Shown: in pieces, positions 23,494 to 30,372 of the stretch
How positions within the stretch are numbered: the first letter of the stretch is position 1
Layout: every line of letters starts with the position of its first letter
Source: Clostridiales bacterium
Lineage (GTDB): Bacteria > Bacillota > Clostridia > Christensenellales > Borkfalkiaceae
NCBI GenBank assembly: GCA_015055525.1
Contig: SVHZ01000013.1
Coordinates: 1 to 45,893 of the forward strand
Reading direction: 5' to 3'
Length of the DNA stretch: 45,893 nt
The notes under the pieces: model-generated
Database searches by the model: none
Seen by the model: only the letters and a program-made list of their open reading frames with translations
What the model was told of the DNA's origin: nothing
Made by a program: the position numbers and the translations under genes

Positions 23494-24153
23494 ATGATTA
23501 AAAATTTTATTGTTTCCCCATCACTCCTCGCTACCGACCCGTTAAATTTCGGTAGAGACGTTAAAATGCTTGAAGATGCAGGCGCAAAATGGTTCCACGT
23601 TGACTGTATGGACGGAACTTTCGTTCCAAACTTCTCTTTCGGCTACTCTACCGTTTCGGCGCTTAGAAAGTTTACAGACAGAGTTTTAGACGTTCATCTT
23701 ATGATAGATAGACCCATTAGATACGTCGACCATTATATCAAAGCAGGCGCTGATTATCTTACTATCCACGTTGAAGCAGATAGTGAAGAAAATACTTTGA
23801 AAGCACTTGAACTCATTAAATCAAAGGGTATTAAATGTGGTATTTCAATCAAGCCTAAAACACCCGTTTCGGCTATTGAAAAATATCTTCCTATTTTAGA
23901 CCTTGTTTTAGTTATGACGGTTGAACCCGGGTTTGGCGGTCAAAGTTTTATGCAAGATATGATGCCAAAACTTAACGAACTTAAAACACTCGTTGATAAA
24001 GTTAACCCTTCTTGTCATATTCAAGTTGACGGTGGCATTGACGTTAATACCGCTAAGATTTGCAAAGAAAACGGAGCAAACGTATTCGTTGCAGGTTCGG
24101 CGTGCTTAAAAGCAGAAGATAAAAAGGCGTTTATAACCACAATCGAACAATAA
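23494..24153 (+). CDS. rpe: Ribulose-phosphate 3-epimerase
   Basis: Interconverts ribulose 5-phosphate and xylulose 5-phosphate in the pentose phosphate pathway. The 219-residue TIM barrel has VSPSLLATDPLNF (about 7-19), WFHVDCMDGTFVPNFSFG (about 33-50) and DVHLMIDRP (about 68-76), which hold the metal-binding His and Asp residues, and MTVEPGFGGQSF (about 140-151) with the phosphate-binding glycines; VDGGIDVNTA (about 178-187) carries the second catalytic Asp. The ribosome site AAAGGTG lies at the right edge of the structured repeat copy 4, so that element may influence translation. Confidence 0.95.
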   Translation: MIKNFIVSPSLLATDPLNFGRDVKMLEDAGAKWFHVDCMDGTFVPNFSFGYSTVSALRKFTDRVLDVHLMIDRPIRYVDHYIKAGADYLTIHVEADSEENTLKALELIKSKGIKCGISIKPKTPVSAIEKYLPILDLVLVMTVEPGFGGQSFMQDMMPKLNELKTLVDKVNPSCHIQVDGGIDVNTAKICKENGANVFVAGSACLKAEDKKAFITTIEQ

Positions 24154-24159
24154 TAACTA

Positions 24160-24191
24160 GCGCCGTTTTTATCACAAAAACGGCGCGTTTT
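24160..24191 (+). terminator. Terminator after rpe
   Basis: Perfect 11-bp stem GCGCCGTTTTT/AAAAACGGCGC with loop ATCAC and tail GTTTTC, starting 7 bases after the stop. Confidence 0.82.
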
Positions 24192-24214
24192 CTATACAAT
24201 GAGGTAGGAATTTT

Positions 24215-24973
24215 ATGCAAATGATACTTTTAACGGCGCTCGGCGTTGGCGGAGCAACGGTAATAGGCGCGTTACTTGGTTTTATTATTAAAAACCCATC
24301 GCACAAATTAAACGACGTTATTCTTTCTTTCGCCGCGGGCATTATGCTTTGCGCTGCGATTATCGGGCTTATTATTCCGTCGATGGAACTCGGCGGTAAA
24401 TACGCCGTTTTACTCACTATTTTAGGAATAGTTGTTGGCGCAGTCGTATTAAACTTGATAGATAAACTCGTTCCACACCTTCATAAAATGGCGGAACTCG
24501 ATCAAGAATCACACCCAGATAGCACCGCTAAATTCAATAAGGTTATGCTTTTCGTTATAGCGATAGCAATTCATAATCTCCCAGAAGGTTTAGCGGCGGG
24601 CGTAAGTTTTGGTAACGACAACGTTAGCCAAGCCTTAACCATAGCAGGTGGTATTGCTCTTCAAAATATTCCTGAAGGTATGGTTATAATAGCTCCTATG
24701 CTCGCAACGGGCATGAGTAAAACCAAAACTTTCTTTATTGCGTTGTTTACTGGGCTCATAGAAGTTGTAGGCACGCTAATAGGTTTCTTTGCCGTTAACA
24801 TTTCAACTGCTATTTTACCGTTTGCGTTTGCCTTTGCAGGCGGAACTATGCTCTACGTTATAAGCGATGAAATGATCCCTGAAACTCACTCGCACGGAAA
24901 TGAAAGGCTTGCAACTTACACCTTACTTATAGGTTTTTCGTTAATGCTCGCATTTGACTTTTTTATAGGGTGA
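24215..24973 (+). CDS. ZIP-family divalent metal transporter
   Basis: The 252-residue membrane protein has about eight hydrophobic helices. TM4 holds AIAIHNLPEGLAAGVSFG (about 108-125) and TM5 ALQNIPEGMVIIAPM (about 147-161), the paired HNxPEG metal-binding motifs of the ZIP family (second His replaced by Gln, as in the ZupT-like GufA group). It imports Zn2+, Fe2+ or Mn2+; selectivity cannot be told. The loop HLHKMAELDQESHPDS (about 88-103) is His-rich. Three bases downstream begins an MBL-fold hydrolase, so the two are probably co-transcribed. Confidence 0.9.
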   Translation: MQMILLTALGVGGATVIGALLGFIIKNPSHKLNDVILSFAAGIMLCAAIIGLIIPSMELGGKYAVLLTILGIVVGAVVLNLIDKLVPHLHKMAELDQESHPDSTAKFNKVMLFVIAIAIHNLPEGLAAGVSFGNDNVSQALTIAGGIALQNIPEGMVIIAPMLATGMSKTKTFFIALFTGLIEVVGTLIGFFAVNISTAILPFAFAFAGGTMLYVISDEMIPETHSHGNERLATYTLLIGFSLMLAFDFFIG

Positions 24974-24976
24974 TTT

Positions 24977-25747
24977 ATGAAAATTACCGTATTGACTGAA
25001 AATTCAACCGCAAATGAAAACTTAATAGCCGAACACGGGCTTTCATTGTTTATTCAAACTAACGATAAAAATATACTTTTTGACTTTGGACAAACTGAAA
25101 CGGCATTAGATAACGCTAATAAACTAGGCATTAACTTAAATTGCATTGATATCGCTATTTTATCTCACGGGCATTACGACCATAGCGGGGCTATAAAGAA
25201 GTTTTTAACGCTTAACGACAAAGCGCCCGTCGTAATGCACAAAAACTGTTTTAACGACCATTTTAACGGCACGGAAAAGTATATCGGTATCGATAAAAGT
25301 CTTTTAGACAGCGATAGATTAGTTTTGATAGATAACGATTTGAAAATCGATAACGATTTATCAATTTTAGTTTCTTCTAAAAGAGAAGTTTACTACCCTA
25401 TTGATAGCAACGGTCTTAACGTTTGCCGTAACGGCGAGTTTATTCCAGATGACTTCACTCACGAAATTTATCTTATGATAGGCGATATTTTAATAAGTGG
25501 TTGTTCACATCGCGGAATACTTAACATTTTGAAACAATTTGAGCCAAGAGTTTTTATCGGTGGACTTCACCTTGTAAAATATGAAGTAGGCGGAGAAAAG
25601 TTAAGTTATATTGCAAGTGAAATTGATAAACACCCTACCGTTATTTATTCCGGGCATTGCACGGGCGAAGAGCAATACTCTTACCTTAAAACAATTTTGA
25701 AAAATAAACTTTATCCCTTATCTACCGGACTTGAATATAAACTATAA
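24977..25747 (+). CDS. Metallo-beta-lactamase-fold hydrolase (COG1237-like)
   Basis: The 256-residue protein has the MBL metal motif SHGHYDHSGAI (about 63-73, HxHxDH type), the ligand-bearing GCSHRGILNIL (about 174-184) and a C-terminal YSGHCTGEEQ (about 232-241). The order and spacing match COG1237, which includes the archaeal dihydropterin-methyl-aminobenzene-phosphate synthase and many uncharacterised bacterial phosphodiester hydrolases. It is cytoplasmic. Linkage to the ZIP transporter may reflect metal supply but is not proof. Substrate unknown. Confidence 0.85.
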   Translation: MKITVLTENSTANENLIAEHGLSLFIQTNDKNILFDFGQTETALDNANKLGINLNCIDIAILSHGHYDHSGAIKKFLTLNDKAPVVMHKNCFNDHFNGTEKYIGIDKSLLDSDRLVLIDNDLKIDNDLSILVSSKREVYYPIDSNGLNVCRNGEFIPDDFTHEIYLMIGDILISGCSHRGILNILKQFEPRVFIGGLHLVKYEVGGEKLSYIASEIDKHPTVIYSGHCTGEEQYSYLKTILKNKLYPLSTGLEYKL

Positions 25748-25881
25748 GAAGTAAATCTTTTGCTAACCGCAAAATCTTTTGCAAAACTAAAGTTTTGCTC
25801 TAAAAACTTGCGTTTTTATACTTCAACTTTGAAATATTGCGAAGTTGTAAATCTTTGCAAGCAAATTTCCAACTTCTTATA
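25743..25881. other. Branched, structured intergenic element upstream of the DMT transporter
   Basis: A perfect outer stem TATAAGAAGT/ACTTCTTATA (25743-25752 with 25872-25881) encloses three hairpins: TTTTGC-TAACC-GCAAAA (25758-25774), GCAAAAC-TAAA-GTTTTGC (25781-25798) and CTTGC/GCAAG (25807-25811 with 25857-25861), the last containing CAACTT/AAGTTG (25824-25829 with 25842-25847). The left arm overlaps the last codons of the MBL gene. No T-run follows, so it is not a simple terminator. Its ends lie 40 bases before the DMT gene, so it could be a cis-acting leader, an independent RNA or a repeat. Confidence 0.5.
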
Positions 25882-25920
25882 TTATGAAATATAACATAAA
25901 CCGTATTATCGGAGGTTTTT

Positions 25921-26835
25921 ATGCCTTATTTGTTTTTATTAATCGCTAACGTTGCAGGCATTTCAAAAGTAATCGCTATGAAAAATAGCGGTAAAGTTTG
26001 CCCCGGCGAATATAACAGCGTTAGAATAAACACTCTACGCTCAATACTTTGCGGTTTAGTTAGTCTTGCAATCTTTTTTATATCGGGCGCCAACGCTCAA
26101 TCAAACGGTTGGTGGATATGGCTTATTTCAGGCTTATCTAACGCACTAATGATGTTTTTATGGGTGGTATGCAGTCAAAGCATAGGTCTTATCTATTTGG
26201 AAACTTTTTCCATTATAGGCTCAACGGCAATCCCTATGTTGATTGCGCCACTTTTATACGAAGGCGAAAGCGTAAGTCTTCTTCAATGGCTTGGTTTTTT
26301 GTGTTTACTAATCGCCGTTATAGCGTTATCGTACAAGTCTAAAAAGGGGGAAATCCCCACCGAAACGAAAACACACCGCAAACTAAGCATAATTCCTATA
26401 ATTTACGTTTTGCTTTTAATCCTTTCGTATGTTGGCACGAGCGTAACCCAAAAACTTTACCCAACAATCGTTGGCAAAGAATACACAGCATATTTCAACT
26501 TAATGACTTTTTCCGTTGTTTTGATTTGTTTTTCTTCAGTTTTAATTTTTGGTAAAGCGTTTAAGAAAAAAAGTTTTTTACCCGAAAGTTATTCATCAAG
26601 TAAAAAATTATTCGCTTATATATTTATAGCGGCAGTTATGATTTACGTTTATCAATACTTTTCAACCGTTGCAGCAAGCATGCTCTCATCTGCCATATTC
26701 TATCCGCTTATTAAAGGCGTTGCTATGTTGTTAACTGCAGTTTGCGACGTTGTGATTTACAAGCAAAAACTAACCGCAAACAAACTTATAGGATTATTTT
26801 TCGTTTTCTCAGCAATACTCCTTATAAACATTTAA
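25921..26835 (+). CDS. DMT-superfamily (EamA-like) transporter
   Basis: The 304-residue protein has ten hydrophobic helices in two five-helix halves, the architecture of drug/metabolite transporters. Helices run approximately at 1-18, 36-57, 66-85, 92-112, 121-137, 155-175, 190-210, 230-250, 255-275 and 282-303. The link between halves (KSKKGEIPTETKTHRK, about 139-154) is charged and probably cytoplasmic. Substrate cannot be inferred. The ribosome site GGAGG is at 25911-25915. The gene is preceded by the branched element and followed by a terminator. Confidence 0.8.
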   Translation: MPYLFLLIANVAGISKVIAMKNSGKVCPGEYNSVRINTLRSILCGLVSLAIFFISGANAQSNGWWIWLISGLSNALMMFLWVVCSQSIGLIYLETFSIIGSTAIPMLIAPLLYEGESVSLLQWLGFLCLLIAVIALSYKSKKGEIPTETKTHRKLSIIPIIYVLLLILSYVGTSVTQKLYPTIVGKEYTAYFNLMTFSVVLICFSSVLIFGKAFKKKSFLPESYSSSKKLFAYIFIAAVMIYVYQYFSTVAASMLSSAIFYPLIKGVAMLLTAVCDVVIYKQKLTANKLIGLFFVFSAILLINI

Positions 26836-26837
26836 GT

Positions 26838-26872
26838 AAAAACGGCTCAGATTATATCCAAGCCGTTTTTTT
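26838..26872 (+). terminator. Terminator after the DMT transporter
   Basis: Stem AAAAACGGCT/AGCCGTTTTT (26838-26847 with 26861-26870) and a further T-rich tail, beginning 3 bases after the stop codon. Confidence 0.85.
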
Positions 26873-26919
26873 ATTGAAATATTTTCGGGATCTTTAATCA
26901 AATATTCAACTCCTTTGCG

Positions 26920-26961
26920 CACCAACGAAAATGCACCCGTTTGGGTGCATTTTCGTTGGTG
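26920..26961 (-). terminator. Long perfect hairpin at the end of the tRNA-Leu tail module
   Basis: A 19-bp perfect stem (arm GGGTGCATTTTCGTTGGTG) with loop GTTT or its complement. On the minus strand it follows directly after a duplicated tRNA-Leu 3' end and lacks a long T-run, so its termination strength is uncertain. The right arm overlaps the duplicated CCA end. Confidence 0.5.
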
Positions 26962-27061
26962 CGGCTGACAGGGGATTCCCCTACTAGGGGAAATGTCCGT
27001 AAGGACAAAAGGGTTGCGCCACGCTAGTGGCTGAACCGTAGGTTCAAGTCCTGAGCGCAAA
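26957..27061 (-). repeat. tRNA-Leu tail module: inverted T-arm, insert, duplicated 3' end
   Basis: Bases 26957-26972 are an exact copy of the last 16 bases of the tRNA-Leu gene (CCTGTCAGCCGCACCA on the minus strand). Bases 27041-27053 are the tRNA T-arm GGTTCAAGTCCTG in the opposite orientation. Between them lies an insert with hairpins GCCAC-TAGC-GTGGC, GTCC-TTAC-GGAC and CCCCTAGTAGGGG (minus strand). Flanks TTTGCGC (26915-26921) and GCGCAAA (27055-27061) are inverted. The module follows the intact tRNA gene and its terminator on the minus strand. An apparent reading frame through it is not a gene. Confidence 0.75.
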
Positions 27062-27092
27062 AAAAAGAACGATTTTTCAATCGTTCTTTTTT
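27061..27092 (-). terminator. Terminator of tRNA-Leu
   Basis: Stem AAAAAAGAACGATT/AATCGTTCTTTTTT around loop TTTC, ending immediately next to the CCA end of the tRNA gene. Confidence 0.9.
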
Positions 27093-27179
27093 TGGTGCGG
27101 CTGACAGGACTTGAACCTGCACGAAGTAGCCTTCATAAGATCCTTAGTCTTATGCGTCTGCCAGTTCCGCCACAGCCGC
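27093..27179 (-). tRNA. tRNA-Leu, anticodon AAG, CCA encoded
   Basis: The 87-base gene folds fully: acceptor GCGGCTG/CAGCCGC with discriminator A and encoded CCA; D-stem GCG/CGC; anticodon stem TAAGA/TCTTA with the seven-base loop CTAAGGA, giving anticodon AAG (T33 and G37 flank it); long variable arm GAAG-GCTA-CTTC, as required for tRNA-Leu; T-arm GCAGG-TTCAAGT-CCTGT. AAG reads the Leu codon CUU, and other CUN codons if A34 becomes inosine. A34 in tRNA-Leu is uncommon in bacteria outside some Firmicutes. Confidence 0.93.
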
Positions 27180-27264
27180 ACGCTGTAAAGCATATGTATA
27201 TTAACATAAATTTTTCAAAAGAGCAAACGTTTTTAAGCGGTTTTTGAAAAATCTTAAAAAAGTT

Positions 27265-27897
27265 TTACAGTAATTGTTTGGTTTTTGATTTTTTAGACGT
27301 ATTTGCATTTTCCGCTTGGCGCTCGTTTGCTATATGCGTCTTGAAATCAAATTCCGATTTTACTACGTTCTTCTTAATGCTAAATAACATTGAATACTTC
27401 TTTATTCCCATATCAATGAGCGCCTCGTGAGCAAGAACAACGTGTTGAACGTGAGAATATAAGGTTTGCTTTTTGCCCTTTTCATCAACGTAAAAAATAT
27501 CTATATCCCCGTCAAAATCTTCGTGAGGGCGAACGTTTCTAAACTCTTCAAGAGTTTTTATATTCTCACTATCAAGTTTACTTGCAGGCAAAGTTATGGT
27601 CGCCCTAAACGATGATATATCTTTTAACTTAACGGTTTTCCCCATTACGGTAACTTCTTTATCGCCTATTATCAAAACGGGCTTTCCGTCCACCGGGAAA
27701 TTCTTAAACGACGCCGGTATTAACAAGATAGGTATTAAAGTAAAGAGCAAGAAAAATATCGAAAACGGTATATCTTGCTTAACCATAAAAATAGACGCCG
27801 AGCCTATCATAACAACTATAAGCAACGCGCTAAGCGTTATTGCACTACGACGTTTTTGTCTATTGTATTCTAAATCTGCATAAAAAATCTTTTCCAT
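27265..27897 (-). CDS. Two-span membrane protein with PH-like cytoplasmic domain, unknown function
   Basis: The 210-residue product has two adjacent hydrophobic helices (about 21-38 and 44-64), then a domain of about 110 residues with alternating beta strands (VLIIGDKEVTVMGKTVKLKD, about 74-93) like the PH-like domains of YdbS/YcxB-type membrane proteins, and a Lys-rich, disordered C-terminal tail (KKSKTKQLL end). It lies 15 bases downstream of the VanW gene on the minus strand, so it probably belongs to the crp-vanW operon. The same layout (two TMs plus PH-like) recurs in the protein at 41615. No function is assigned. Confidence 0.6.
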   Translation of the reverse strand: MEKIFYADLEYNRQKRRSAITLSALLIVVMIGSASIFMVKQDIPFSIFFLLFTLIPILLIPASFKNFPVDGKPVLIIGDKEVTVMGKTVKLKDISSFRATITLPASKLDSENIKTLEEFRNVRPHEDFDGDIDIFYVDEKGKKQTLYSHVQHVVLAHEALIDMGIKKYSMLFSIKKNVVKSEFDFKTHIANERQAENANTSKKSKTKQLL

Positions 27898-27912
27898 AGC
27901 TAGTATTTTAAC

Positions 27913-29052
27913 TTAATTAACAACTTTTGTCAAACCTATTCTCACTTTTCCGCGAACGTAATTGTAATTATCGGTATGAAGTTTTATTGTTTTTGCTCGC
28001 TCGCCCAACTTCTCTACGATTAAATATGCTTGGCTCTTAATCCCGTCTTTTGCAATTTTTATCCACTCTAACTCTCCGCTTTGTAAAGTTTCATCTTCAA
28101 CGACTTCTACCTCTGGCGGAGAAATTGTTTCAAGTATTTTATAAACCCTTTTGTAACTCTCAATAGGCTTTTCACCATAAATGGTGAAAGTAATAGCATT
28201 ACCGTCCGCCTCGCCTTTTATATAAACGCTACCACCCGTTTGATTAACAAACGCTAAATCGCACGCTCCCCACGAAACCATAGCGTCAAACGACGGCTCG
28301 ATATAACTTGGAACAAGGCTGTGGGCGTATCTTTTAGTAACCGTCAAACCAGACAGTAACGCGCAGTTATATAACGTTGTTGAAACTTGGCAAACGCCAC
28401 CGCCTATCCCCTCTTTCAACTCGCCGTATTCTATCACCGGCGCGGGCTTAAACCCGTTTTCTTCTATCCTTTCCCCTACCGCTTTGTTAAAGGAAAACTC
28501 TTTACCTTTTTCAAGTTTGAACCCATTTATTTTTTTAGTTGCGAGTGCTATATTTTGCTTTCTTCCTATTGCCGAGTTTGTGTAAAAGGTAGAAAACTCC
28601 GCTCGCTTATAGGTGTATTTTTTCAACTCGTCAAGCGTAGTTTTAGGCTTAATATCAATAAAAGTTGCCGTAGCGCTAAACTCGCCAATTTTAAGAGCCG
28701 AATTTACGTCGTCTATTAATTTTTCTATATCAACGCCCAAACCCTTTACTTCCCTTTCAAATTCAAACGGATTGGATTTTTCGGGGCAAAAACGTAAAGT
28801 TGCATCAATAGGAGCAATCAACGTATCATAATAAATTTTATCGACAACGCCTTCAAGGCAATTTATATAATATCTGCCGTTATAATAGCAAAGTTCTTTT
28901 CCCGATAACGTATAAACCTTATCCTTAGCGTAAATAGTAAATTCTCTTTCACTTGCATAAACGTTAATTTTTACACAAAAACAAGCGACTATAAAAAATA
29001 TAGTCGCTAAAATATTAAGCAAAATTAAAGTTTTTGATTTTATCGCACGCAT
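27913..29052 (-). CDS. VanW-family cell-envelope protein
   Basis: The product has an N-terminal hydrophobic segment (about residues 8-26, signal peptide or anchor), about 120 residues of N-terminal domain, then a VanW domain: FSFNKAVGERIEENGFKPAP (about 196-215), GIGGGVCQVSTTLYNCALLSG (in two parts about 223-243) and WGACDLAFVNQTG (about 270-282). The C-terminal about 70 residues resemble a G5-like strand module. VanW proteins are surface-located in many Clostridia; their activity is unknown despite the name from vancomycin-resistance operons. I start at the ATG at 29052; a TTG at 29058 is an alternative. The ATG lies in the 3' arm of a small hairpin GCATAC-TTTGA-GTATGC and lacks a strong ribosome site, so translation may depend on coupling to the upstream crp-like gene. 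Confidence 0.85.
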   Translation of the reverse strand: MRAIKSKTLILLNILATIFFIVACFCVKINVYASEREFTIYAKDKVYTLSGKELCYYNGRYYINCLEGVVDKIYYDTLIAPIDATLRFCPEKSNPFEFEREVKGLGVDIEKLIDDVNSALKIGEFSATATFIDIKPKTTLDELKKYTYKRAEFSTFYTNSAIGRKQNIALATKKINGFKLEKGKEFSFNKAVGERIEENGFKPAPVIEYGELKEGIGGGVCQVSTTLYNCALLSGLTVTKRYAHSLVPSYIEPSFDAMVSWGACDLAFVNQTGGSVYIKGEADGNAITFTIYGEKPIESYKRVYKILETISPPEVEVVEDETLQSGELEWIKIAKDGIKSQAYLIVEKLGERAKTIKLHTDNYNYVRGKVRIGLTKVVN

Positions 29053-29076
29053 ACTCAAAGTATGCGCTAAAAAGCA

Positions 29077-29736
29077 TTATATATACTCTTTCATAAGTAC
29101 GGAGATTTCTCGCTTTTTATTTTTGATTATTCCGCTATCTGAAAGTTTTTTAAGTTCACGCATCATAGCCGAACGATCAACACACAAAAAATCTGCAAAA
29201 CTCGTTAAAGACATAGGCAACGTAATCGTAGTTTGCCCTTGCGTTTTAACAGCAATACTAAGATAAGACAAAATCTTTTCGCGTATTGTTTTATTAGATA
29301 AAATTTCCACCCTTTGCGAAAGTGTTCTTGATTTTTCAACAACTATTGAAAATAAATTTTCAACGAGAACCGAGTGATACTCGCAAGCCTTTGAACAGCG
29401 CTTGAAAACGTTATTGTAATCGTAAAAAACAATTCTGGTCTTTTCAACGGCGTGCGCAGAAATTAAATTGCCGTCAGACTGCGAAAAGGCAAAAACGTTT
29501 GAAAACACCCCGTTCTTTTGAATATGGTCTAAAATTATTTGGTTGCCGTTTCTATCAATCTTTTTAACAACCACTTTGCCTTGCAAAACAACGCCTAAAA
29601 CGGGTTTTAACCCACCGAACGAGTAAATCTCTTCCCCGGCTAAATATTCCGTTTGACGGGCGCGCAAACACGTGCTTAACTGTTTTAACTCTTCATCTGA
29701 AATCCCAACGAAAAGCGGACATCTTAAATTTTTCAC
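29077..29736 (-). CDS. Crp/Fnr-family transcriptional regulator
   Basis: The 219-residue protein has an N-terminal cyclic-nucleotide-binding-like beta barrel (about 8-115; GGLKPVLGVVLQGKVVVKKI, about 41-60), a long dimer helix (about 118-145) and a C-terminal winged HTH (about 150-219; recognition part TSFADFLCVDRSAMMRELKK, about 178-197). It lacks the Arg-Ser pair of the cAMP pocket as far as I can see and the N-terminal Cys cluster of FNR: only Cys6 and Cys23 precede the barrel, with Cys93 and Cys97 inside. The start is a GTG at 29736 with GGTGAG as ribosome site. It heads the operon with vanW and the membrane protein at 27265. Confidence 0.88.
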   Translation of the reverse strand: MKNLRCPLFVGISDEELKQLSTCLRARQTEYLAGEEIYSFGGLKPVLGVVLQGKVVVKKIDRNGNQIILDHIQKNGVFSNVFAFSQSDGNLISAHAVEKTRIVFYDYNNVFKRCSKACEYHSVLVENLFSIVVEKSRTLSQRVEILSNKTIREKILSYLSIAVKTQGQTTITLPMSLTSFADFLCVDRSAMMRELKKLSDSGIIKNKKREISVLMKEYI

Positions 29737-29844
29737 AACTCACCTATTTGTAGTTTCTGCAACAATTTTTCAAGTACATATTAACACAAAAAGAGATTAA
29801 AGTAAACAGTATATTAAAAATTTAATAAACAAAGTTGTTTTTAT

Positions 29845-29873
29845 TTGACAAAAGATTTTTACTATTATATAAT
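29845..29873 (+). promoter_or_regulatory. Promoter of tRNA-Arg
   Basis: Perfect TTGACA (29845-29850), 17-base spacer and perfect TATAAT (29868-29873), with the tRNA starting 23 bases later. This is one of the strongest promoters in the window. Confidence 0.88.
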
Positions 29874-29896
29874 AATTAGGCTTTATGAATAAATTT

Positions 29897-29973
29897 GCGC
29901 CGTTAGCTCAGCTGGATAGAGCGTTGGTCTACGGAACCAAAGGTCAGGAGTTCGAATCTCTTACGGCGCGCCA
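29897..29973 (+). tRNA. tRNA-Arg, anticodon ACG, CCA encoded
   Basis: The 77-base gene folds canonically: acceptor GCGCCGT/ACGGCGC, discriminator G, encoded CCA; D-arm AGCTCAGCTGGATAGAGC; anticodon stem TTGGT/ACCAA with loop CTACGGA, anticodon ACG (A34 normally deaminated to inosine by TadA to read CGU, CGC and CGA); T-arm AGGAG-TTCGAAT-CTCTT. Confidence 0.96.
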
Positions 29974-29976
29974 ACA

Positions 29977-30009
29977 AAAAGGACTAACCCTTGTGGGTTG
30001 TCCTTTTTT
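29977..30009 (+). terminator. Terminator of tRNA-Arg
   Basis: Stem AAAAGGAC(T)AACCC/GGGTTGTCCTTTT with loop TTGT, one bulged T, and a six-T tail, 3 bases after the CCA end. Confidence 0.88.
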
Positions 30010-30019
30010 GTTTTGGTAA

Positions 30020-30292
30020 GCCGTAAGAGAGAGAACTCGTTCGGCTGTCATTTGACGGGCTTGCTATGATGGGCTAAGGTCTGCCAGGGTGTCCCTACTT
30101 TAGTAGGGTGTGGCAGTATCTCTTACGGCGCGTATTAAGTTGCAATTTTATAAAAGGTCAGGAGTTCGGCCGTCATATGACGGGCTTACTTTGATGGGCT
30201 AAGGTCTGCCAGGGTGTCCCTACTTTAGTAGGGTGTGGCAGTATCTCTTACGGCGCGCATTATTGTTGCAATTTTATAAAAGGTCAGGAGTT
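30020..30292 (+). repeat. tRNA-Arg tail modules: two 125-bp tandem units bearing pieces of the tRNA 3' end
   Basis: Unit 1 starts with an inverted tRNA end (GCCGTAAGAGAGAGAACTC, 30020-30038), an insert (to 30116), then the direct tRNA end TATCTCTTACGGCGCG (30117-30132). Unit 2 begins with the direct T-arm AAAAGGTCAGGAGTTCG (30152-30168), the same insert (to 30241), the tRNA end TATCTCTTACGGCGCGC (30242-30258) and a partial T-arm (30278-30292). The repeat period is 125 bp. Inserts contain a palindrome near CCGTCATATGACGG and a hairpin TGCCA...TGGCA enclosing CCCTAC-TTTA-GTAGGG. No intact second tRNA is present, because the 5' half is missing. Confidence 0.8.
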
Positions 30293-30329
30293 GAGTTTCT
30301 ATATTTTGCTTAAATTTTGCGCATAAAAT

Positions 30330-30366
30330 AGGCAGGCGTCTTTATCTTAGACGCCTGCCTTATTTT
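30330..30366 (-). terminator. Terminator of the signalling operon (bidirectional)
   Basis: Perfect 12-bp stem AGGCAGGCGTCT/AGACGCCTGCCT (30330-30341 with 30349-30360), 7-base loop. T-rich flanks on both strands. It lies 12 bases past the stop of the lipoprotein gene. Confidence 0.85.
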
Positions 30367-30372
30367 ATTTTG

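Noticed and set aside
25743-25881. Known guanidine (ykkC-type) riboswitch ahead of a DMT transporter
   Set aside because: The ACGR-loop or ykkC core sequences typical of guanidine aptamers were not found; only position suggests it.
26809-27060. Open reading frame of 83 codons on the minus strand
   Set aside because: It runs through a duplicated tRNA-Leu 3' end, hairpins and a terminator; its N-terminal part is translated tRNA sequence. Not a gene.
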